A stretch of 64,000 nucleotides of DNA from Xanthomonas sp. Leaf131. GTDB taxonomy: Bacteria > Pseudomonadota > Gammaproteobacteria > Xanthomonadales > Xanthomonadaceae. Location of the stretch: assembly GCF_001423495.1 (NCBI RefSeq), contig NZ_LMOG01000012.1, positions 175,884 through 239,883 on the forward strand, in the 5' to 3' direction. How positions within the stretch are numbered: the first letter of the stretch is position 1; each line of letters begins with the position of its first letter. The notes beneath the pieces were generated by a model. That model was not told where the DNA came from. It did not search any database and worked only from the letters and a program-made list of their open reading frames with translations. Positions 57,968-64,000 of this stretch are shown here, one piece after another. Position numbers and translations under genes: made by a program.

Positions 57968-58334
57968 GTGGGGAATGGGGAATGGGGAATCGCAACGGCG
58001 TGTGCGCGCGTCGCGGCTGATGGGAGGCGTGCGCGCGTCTCGCAAACGCCCGTCGCCCAGGAAATGCGGCGAGATTTCAGATGACGATATTTCACGCGGA
58101 ATTTACATTTCAAAAGGTGCACACCGGCAATAGCTCCTCCTTCCATCACGTACCGAGCCGCACTGAAACCGCTTCCAAATCAATCACATCGGCATTTTCG
58201 GCCATGCAAGTCACACATTCCGACGAACGGCAATTTCACGCCGTCATGATTCGGGCTCAGCCGCCGATACCCCATTGCAGCGTATCTCCTGCCGGACGCG
58301 TACCCACCCCAGATCACCTAGTCGGACCCAGCCT
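57968..58334. other. Intergenic region before the chemotaxis receptor
   Basis: A 367-base gap with no gene. It begins with a GA-rich direct repeat (GGGGAATGGGGAATGGGGAAT) and should hold the receptor promoter. A GCCGATA at 58261 resembles the -10 of a flagellar sigma-28 promoter, but no TAAA is correctly spaced. Confidence 0.5.
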
Positions 58335-60203
58335 ATGTTGCCTTCACACGATGCCACCGCTGTCCCTCGCCCATCTGCCGGCAGGAGCCTTGCGCGTGCC
58401 ACCGGAACGGCCTGGTTGCCCGCCGCCGCGCAGATCGGCTTGCTGTGCCTGCTGACGCTCTACGCTGCCACGCTGGTTCCCGGCGGCTTCTGGGTAGGGC
58501 TCGGGAAAGTGGTGCCGGCGCTGCTGGTGCTGAGTGCAGCCAGCGCCGGTCTGTCCTGGTGGTCGCGCCGCCGCAGCAGCGCGCAGTTGGAACAAGCGAT
58601 CGGCGCGGTCACGGCGATCGGCGATGAGCGCTTCCAGCGGCTGGACCTGCGCAACGCCTCCGGCGAGCTGGCGCCGTTGCTGCATGCGCTGCAGGCGACC
58701 CAGGACAAGTTGGCCATCCGCATCGACGTGATGGAACAAGGCCTGCGTCATGGTCAATTCGTGATCAAGGCGCTCGACGATCTGGACACCATGATCCGCA
58801 TCGCCGACGACGACGGCCAGGTGCTGTTCGCCAATCGCAAACTGCTCGCGATGCTCAAGCTGATCGAGCCGGATGTGCAGAGCTTCCGCCCCACGTTTCA
58901 TGCCGAAGGCTTCGTCGGCGGCAGCATCGGCGACATCTATCCGGACAGCCAGGCCGCGATCGACCGCATGCGCGCGTTGAACGCCTCCAAAGCCGTGCGT
59001 GCACCGTTCTTCGGCCGCCAGATCGACTTCGTCTACAGCCCGATCATCGCTGCCGACGGCACCAAGCTGGGCACCATCGCGCAGTGGATGGACGTCACCG
59101 CGCAAGTCAGCGCCGAGCAGGCGCTGATCCAGATCATCGATGCCGCTGCCGTCGGCGATTTCAGCCGGCGCATGCAGATCGAGGGCATGGACGGCGTGCT
59201 GCTGTCGCTGGCCCAGGGCATCAACCGCATCTACGACTCGGTGGAAACCCACCTGGCTGCGTTGGCACGCGTGATCGGCGCAATGGCCGAAGGCGACCTC
59301 ACCCAGCGCGTGGAGGGCGATGCGCATGGCATCTTTGCGCGCCTGCGCGACGACACCAACCAGACCGTCACCCGGCTGACCGAAATCATTGGCGGCATCC
59401 AGGTTGCCTCGGACACGATTCGCCAGGCAGCAGTGGAAATCGCTGCCGGTAACACCGACCTGTCCGAACGCACCGAGCAACAGGCCGCCAACCTGGAAGA
59501 AACCGCCAGCTCCATGGAAGAACTCACCTCCACGGTGAAGCAGAATGCGGAAAGCGCGCTGCAGGCCAATCGCCTGGTGGTGGGCACCGGCGAAGTGGCG
59601 CAGAGTGGCGGCCAGGTCATGGACGATGTGGTCGCTACGATGAGCCAGATCAGCACCGCCTCGCGCAAGATCGGCGAGATCATCGGCGTCATCGACGGCA
59701 TCGCTTTCCAGACCAATATCCTGGCGCTCAACGCCGCGGTGGAAGCCGCGCGCGCGGGCGAACAAGGCCGTGGTTTCGCAGTGGTCGCCTCGGAAGTGCG
59801 CGCCTTGGCGCGGCGCTCGGCCGATGCGGCCAAAGAGATCAAGACGCTGATCGCCGACTCCACCGACAAGGTCGAATTGGGCTCGGGCCTGGTGCACCGC
59901 GCCGGCGCGACCATGCGCGAGATCGTTGGCTCGGTGAAGCACGTCACCGACATCATGAGCGAGATCACCTCGGCCAGCGCCGAGCAATCCAGCGGCATCG
60001 AACAGGTCAACCGCACGGTCGCGCAACTGGATGAAGTGACCCAACGCAACGCCGCGCTGGTGGAAGAAGCCACGGCCGCCGCACGCAGCCTGGAAGAACA
60101 GGCGGTGGAACTGGCCGATGCGGTGTCGATCTTCCGCTTGCAGCCTGCGCACAGCGGCAAGGCGAACGTAGTGCGTGCAAGTTTCGGAAACGCGGCGGCG
60201 TAA
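58335..60203 (+). CDS. Methyl-accepting chemotaxis protein with PAS domain
   Basis: The 622-residue receptor has two hydrophobic segments close together (about residues 25-70) with hardly any periplasmic loop. A cytoplasmic PAS-like sensor follows ([24 protein letters not shown] through [12 protein letters not shown]), then a HAMP-like helix pair ([17 protein letters not shown]) and the signalling hairpin with the near-invariant tip [20 protein letters not shown]. It should sense an internal or membrane redox/ligand cue and control CheA. The C-terminus lacks the NWETF-type CheR tether. ATG at 58335. Confidence 0.92.
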   Translation: MLPSHDATAVPRPSAGRSLARATGTAWLPAAAQIGLLCLLTLYAATLVPGGFWVGLGKVVPALLVLSAASAGLSWWSRRRSSAQLEQAIGAVTAIGDERFQRLDLRNASGELAPLLHALQATQDKLAIRIDVMEQGLRHGQFVIKALDDLDTMIRIADDDGQVLFANRKLLAMLKLIEPDVQSFRPTFHAEGFVGGSIGDIYPDSQAAIDRMRALNASKAVRAPFFGRQIDFVYSPIIAADGTKLGTIAQWMDVTAQVSAEQALIQIIDAAAVGDFSRRMQIEGMDGVLLSLAQGINRIYDSVETHLAALARVIGAMAEGDLTQRVEGDAHGIFARLRDDTNQTVTRLTEIIGGIQVASDTIRQAAVEIAAGNTDLSERTEQQAANLEETASSMEELTSTVKQNAESALQANRLVVGTGEVAQSGGQVMDDVVATMSQISTASRKIGEIIGVIDGIAFQTNILALNAAVEAARAGEQGRGFAVVASEVRALARRSADAAKEIKTLIADSTDKVELGSGLVHRAGATMREIVGSVKHVTDIMSEITSASAEQSSGIEQVNRTVAQLDEVTQRNAALVEEATAAARSLEEQAVELADAVSIFRLQPAHSGKANVVRASFGNAAA

Positions 60204-60222
60204 GCCCCCGCCACGAAATCAC

Positions 60223-60290
60223 CGTAGGAGCGCACCTGGGCGCGACGGGCTTTATCGGTAACGCCCATCGCGCCCAGGTGCGCTCCTACG
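60223..60290. repeat. Long perfect hairpin, Xanthomonas REP type
   Basis: A perfect 23-bp inverted repeat (left arm from CGTAGGAGCGCACCTGGGC at 60223, right arm ending GGTGCGCTCCTACG at 60290) flanks a 22-base loop whose ends can also pair. It lies between the chemotaxis gene and convergent DUF393 gene and may act as a two-way terminator or REP. Confidence 0.8.
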
Positions 60291-60316
60291 CAGAGCTGCC
60301 TTACCGATAGCGGGCG

Positions 60317-60811
60317 CTAATCCAGGAACCGCGCCTGCTGCTCCGGTGTCGGCAGCATGCAGTGGTCGGTGCGACCGAACCAGCGGTAGCGATTGCGCGC
60401 GATCAGGCGATAGCCGATGTCACGCACGCTGCTGGGCACTACGCGCAACACGGTGGCCAGCCGCCAGATGCCGCCTAATCCAGCCAGGACCCGCACGATC
60501 GCATCGCTGTCGGTCCACGCACCGCGGGCATCCACCAGCAGAAACGACAACGGGTCGTCCGGATCCAGACCGTGTTGCTGCAACAGCGCGCGCCCGGCCT
60601 GGCCCTGCATTGCGGCAAAGCGATAACGCGCACGCGTGTCGTGGCGCAGCAGAAATTTGACCCAGCCATTGCACAGCAGACACACGCCATCGAACACGAT
60701 GGTCGCAGGCGCCTCGCCTGGCTTGCCGCCGGGCGGCTCCACGCGAGACGGCTCTGAGTGAGAAGGCTCAAAGTGAGGCACGTCAACGAGTGGCGGATCA
60801 ACGCGGTTCAA
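60317..60811 (-). CDS. Thiol-disulfide oxidoreductase-like DCC family protein (DUF393)
   Basis: The 164-residue protein contains the DxxCxxC motif FDGVCLLCNGW near residues 40-50, which defines the DCC/DUF393 family, followed by FAAMQGQAGRALL and the family tail RIGYRLIARNRYRWFG-like segment. It is predicted to be a small cytosolic redox protein of unknown partner. The N-terminal 35 residues are Pro/Glu-rich and weakly conserved, so the true start may be TTG 60811 or GTG 60781. It overlaps the upstream DUF4166 gene by 14 bases. Confidence 0.82.
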   Translation of the reverse strand: MNRVDPPLVDVPHFEPSHSEPSRVEPPGGKPGEAPATIVFDGVCLLCNGWVKFLLRHDTRARYRFAAMQGQAGRALLQQHGLDPDDPLSFLLVDARGAWTDSDAIVRVLAGLGGIWRLATVLRVVPSSVRDIGYRLIARNRYRWFGRTDHCMLPTPEQQARFLD

Positions 60812-61316
60812 GCCAGCCCTCGTAGCGAATGAACGGGCCGATCAGGGGCAGGTACACGTCGACCAGAAATCCATAACGCCCAGCGTCGGCATGCTCGCGG
60901 CACCGCACCCGATCGAACCAGCGCGCCGGCAACGGAATCCAGCCGAATGCCCACACGCGTGTGGCCTGCCAGTACAGCGACTGCGCATCGGCACGTAGTG
61001 CGAATTCGAAGCGCACCGCGCCCAGGTGTTCGCGCAAGCCAGTGCCACCGCGCCACAAGCGCGAATGCATCGGCAACCCATCAAAACGCCGATGCCAGCG
61101 CTCGCCGCGGCTGTCGACCAGAAACTCCACCTGGACATCCACCTTGCCACTGCGCGGCAACCGACTCAGCAAGGCCAGCACCGGCACCAACGGATGGCTG
61201 CCGCGCTGGATCTGCGCCCAACCGGCGAAGGTCTGCCGCTGCTGCACCGAATGCAACGCACGCACCGGCGCAGGCAGTTGCGCGAACGCGTCCGGCCCCA
61301 GCACCTGCGCGAACAA
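60798..61316 (-). CDS. DUF4166 domain protein
   Basis: The 172-residue protein carries the DUF4166 pattern: LGPDAFAQLPAPVRALH at the start, WHRRFDGLPMHSRLW in the centre and GFLVDVYLPLIGPFIRYEG at the end. Function is unknown. No ATG lies in range: a TTG at 61316, eight bases after the pgeF stop, or a GTG slightly later, are the likely starts. The frame is open well into pgeF, so the start is uncertain. It belongs to the rluD-pgeF operon. Confidence 0.72.
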   Translation of the reverse strand: MFAQVLGPDAFAQLPAPVRALHSVQQRQTFAGWAQIQRGSHPLVPVLALLSRLPRSGKVDVQVEFLVDSRGERWHRRFDGLPMHSRLWRGGTGLREHLGAVRFEFALRADAQSLYWQATRVWAFGWIPLPARWFDRVRCREHADAGRYGFLVDVYLPLIGPFIRYEGWLEPR

Positions 61317-61324
61317 GGGCGTGC

Positions 61325-62140
61325 TCAGGGCGCGATCCAGGCCAGTGTCGCCATGCGTCCGCTGCGGCGGTCGCGACGATGCGAGAAGAACCGTTGCGGG
61401 TCGGAAATGGTGCACAGCCCGCCACCATGGATGGCGCCAGCGGGCACACCGGCATGCTGCAAGCGCTGACGTGCCAGCGCGTACAGATCCACCAACCAAT
61501 GCCCCGGGCGCGTGGCAACGAAGGCGCTTTGCGCCTGCGCATCATGCGCGACGAAGGCGTCGAACACGTCCTGCCCGATTTCGTACACCTGCGGCCCCGC
61601 TGCCGGCCCCAACCATGCCATCACTTGCTGCGGCGGCGTGCGCATGACTGCCACGCTGCGCTCCAGCATGCCGTCGGCCAACCCGCGCCAGCCTGCATGT
61701 GCGGCGGCGACTTCACTGCCGTCGCCAGCGGCGAACACGACCGGCAAACAATCGGCGGTGAGGATCGCCAGCACCACACCGGGCACATCGGTCACGGCCG
61801 CATCGGCGACTGGTTCTTGCGCACCCGGCGCGACATCGTCCGCCGCACTGATCTGCTCGCCACTCGCAACTGCTGGCGCATCGAAGCGCACCACCTCCAC
61901 CCCATGCACCTGACGCAACCAGTGCGGCGTGCCGGGCAGTGCCAGCGCCTCGACCAGCAGCGCCCGGTTGCGTTCCACCCGTTCCGACACGTCGCCGTCG
62001 GCAGCGGTGCGATTGCCCAGATTGAGCGTGTCGAACGGCGCCTGCGATTCGCCCAGGCCGTAACGCAGTGTGGTCAGTGCGTGGATGCGCGGCGGTGCCG
62101 GCCAGTTGGCCGGCAACACAAACGGTGCGACGGTTGCCAC
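61325..62140 (-). CDS. pgeF: Peptidoglycan editing factor / multicopper-oxidase-like PgeF (YfiH)
   Basis: The 271-residue protein of the YfiH/LACC1 family shows the zinc-site histidines and cysteine in its motifs: LRQVHGVEVV, LTADCLPVVFA and AAHAGWRGLADGMLE, plus GGLCTISDPQRFFSHRRD near the end. E. coli YfiH helps exclude wrong amino acids from the peptidoglycan stem; related proteins act as purine nucleoside phosphorylases. A GTG start follows the rluD stop by one base, so the two are co-translated, the usual arrangement. Confidence 0.92.
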   Translation of the reverse strand: MATVAPFVLPANWPAPPRIHALTTLRYGLGESQAPFDTLNLGNRTAADGDVSERVERNRALLVEALALPGTPHWLRQVHGVEVVRFDAPAVASGEQISAADDVAPGAQEPVADAAVTDVPGVVLAILTADCLPVVFAAGDGSEVAAAHAGWRGLADGMLERSVAVMRTPPQQVMAWLGPAAGPQVYEIGQDVFDAFVAHDAQAQSAFVATRPGHWLVDLYALARQRLQHAGVPAGAIHGGGLCTISDPQRFFSHRRDRRSGRMATLAWIAP

Positions 62141-62141
62141 C

Positions 62142-63137
<996 letters not shown>

Positions 63138-63256
63138 GGACACAGGCACTCAGGCAAAAGCGGGAATTTGGGGTCCGGGCGGCGGGAGTCAGTCGCCGGA
63201 CAGGCCACTAGGCTATCATCGCGCTCTCGTTTTCCTGATGCGTCCTGCCCAGACCC

Positions 63257-64000
63257 ATGATCCGACGGTCCACGTTTTCCGCGCCTGCGCGCCTGATTGC
63301 CCTCATGCTGGTGATGGCGTTCGTCGTCACCGGTTGCCACCGCGGCGCCAAGAACAAGAATCCCGACGAGGGCATGCCGGTCGAGCAGCTGTACGGCAAG
63401 AGCCACGGCCTGATGGAGAAAGGCAACTGGGCCGGCGCCGAAGCCAGCTACAAGCGCCTGATCGCCCAGTACCCGTACGGCCCGTACACCGAGCAGGCGA
63501 TGATCGAGACTGCGTATGCGCAGTACAAGGCCGGCAAGCACGACGACACCGTCTCCAGCGTCGACCGCTTCATCCGTACCTACCCGACCCATCGCAACAT
63601 CTCGTATCTGTATTACCTGCGCGGGCTGGCCAACAGCAACCGCGACACGGTGTTCCTGCGCCGCGTGTGGTCGCTGGACCCGAGCCGTCGCGATCTGTCC
63701 TCGCCGCAGCAGGCCTACAACGACTTCAACACCGTCACCGACCGCTATCCGAACAGCCGTTACGCGCCGGATGCGCGCAAGCGGATGATCGAACTGCGCG
63801 ACGTGTTCGCCCAGCATGAGCTGGACAACGCGCTGTACTACCTGCGCCGCAATGCCTGGGTCTCGGCTGCCGGTCGTGCCAATTACCTGCTGGAAACCTA
63901 TCCGCAGAGCGCCTACCAGTACGACGCGGTCGCGGTGCTGGCCGAGGCTTATACGCATCTGGGCAACAAGACCCTGGCCGCCGACGCGCGCCGCGTGCTG
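63257..64000 (+). CDS. bamD: Outer membrane protein assembly factor BamD (partial, 3' end outside)
   Basis: The open frame runs from the ATG at 63257 to the window edge, 248 codons without a stop. It begins MIRRSTFSAPARLIALMLVM and has the lipobox VTGC at Cys27. TPR-like repeats follow: LMEKGNWAGAEASYKRLIAQ, EQAMIETAYAQYKAGKHDDT, ISYLYYLRGLANSNRDTVF and NRYPNSRYAPDA-like DRYPNSRYAPDARKRM. BamD is the essential lipoprotein of the beta-barrel assembly machine. The family is about 270-290 residues here, so only a small C-terminal part is missing. Confidence 0.94.
   Translation, partial: MIRRSTFSAPARLIALMLVMAFVVTGCHRGAKNKNPDEGMPVEQLYGKSHGLMEKGNWAGAEASYKRLIAQYPYGPYTEQAMIETAYAQYKAGKHDDTVSSVDRFIRTYPTHRNISYLYYLRGLANSNRDTVFLRRVWSLDPSRRDLSSPQQAYNDFNTVTDRYPNSRYAPDARKRMIELRDVFAQHELDNALYYLRRNAWVSAAGRANYLLETYPQSAYQYDAVAVLAEAYTHLGNKTLAADARRVL

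Noticed and set aside
58235..58270. Sigma-28 flagellar promoter before the chemotaxis receptor
   Set aside because: GCCGATA is present at the right region but no TAAA lies 15 bases upstream; the match is too weak.

Overview
The window is a 64 kb chromosomal piece of a GC-rich gammaproteobacterium. Gene content and protein flavour point to Xanthomonas: a xanthoferrin-type siderophore operon, TonB-dependent receptors in several clusters, a toxin/immunity pair of the kind delivered by the Xanthomonadales type IV secretion system, XAC2610-like and DUF3014/DUF3574 proteins, and typical Xanthomonas palindromic repeats. No rRNA, tRNA, CRISPR array, insertion sequence or prophage was seen. Genes are densely packed, with many 4-base ATGA/GTGA overlaps that mark operons.

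Layout. (1) 0.2-3.6 kb: a lone cytochrome P450 and a YbaL-type cation/proton antiporter. (2) 3.7-6.3 kb: a minus-strand, lower-GC cassette with a lipoprotein of immunity type, an alpha/beta-hydrolase lipase with a glutamine-rich C-terminus, and a small coiled-coil membrane protein; it looks like an interbacterial phospholipase effector/immunity module. (3) 6.7-17.2 kb: a Fur-box-headed iron operon with an HpcH/HpaI-type lyase, a TonB receptor and five genes in exactly the vibrioferrin pvsABCDE order (ATP-grasp, NIS synthetase, MFS exporter, NIS synthetase, PLP decarboxylase), closed by a convergent AraC/GyrI regulator. (4) 18.1-28.1 kb: a B12 salvage operon on the minus strand under one cobalamin riboswitch: btuB, a BtuM-type transporter, btuR, cbiB, cobD, cobQ, cobU, cobT, cobC, cobS. 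(5) 28.1-33.2 kb: a repeat-rich spacer, metY, and clpB with a recognisable heat-shock promoter. (6) 33.3-40.8 kb: a sulfonate-type sulfur-scavenging operon (TonB receptor, FMN monooxygenase, aldo/keto reductase, ssuA-C-B-like ABC transporter). (7) 41-47.9 kb: small household and hypothetical genes (GIY-YIG, GST, DUF3014, LprI-like, NCS2-like permease, XAC2610-like, DUF3574). (8) 48.1-57.9 kb: an orphan TonB receptor, the trehalose operon otsB-GH15-otsA, and membrane quinoprotein glucose dehydrogenase. (9) 58.3-64 kb: a PAS-containing chemotaxis receptor, a four-gene operon rluD-pgeF-DUF4166-DUF393, and the 5' part of bamD running off the window.

Taken together the window is rich in envelope nutrient acquisition (iron, B12, organosulfur, an unknown TonB substrate), plus stress protection (ClpB, trehalose) and contact-dependent competition. 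The most interesting parts are the effector/immunity cassette with its third gene, the single-riboswitch B12 operon containing BtuM, and the sulfur operon with a TonB receptor and a palindromic operator candidate. All functional calls come from reading motifs and gene order; no database search was run, so homologue names are from memory.
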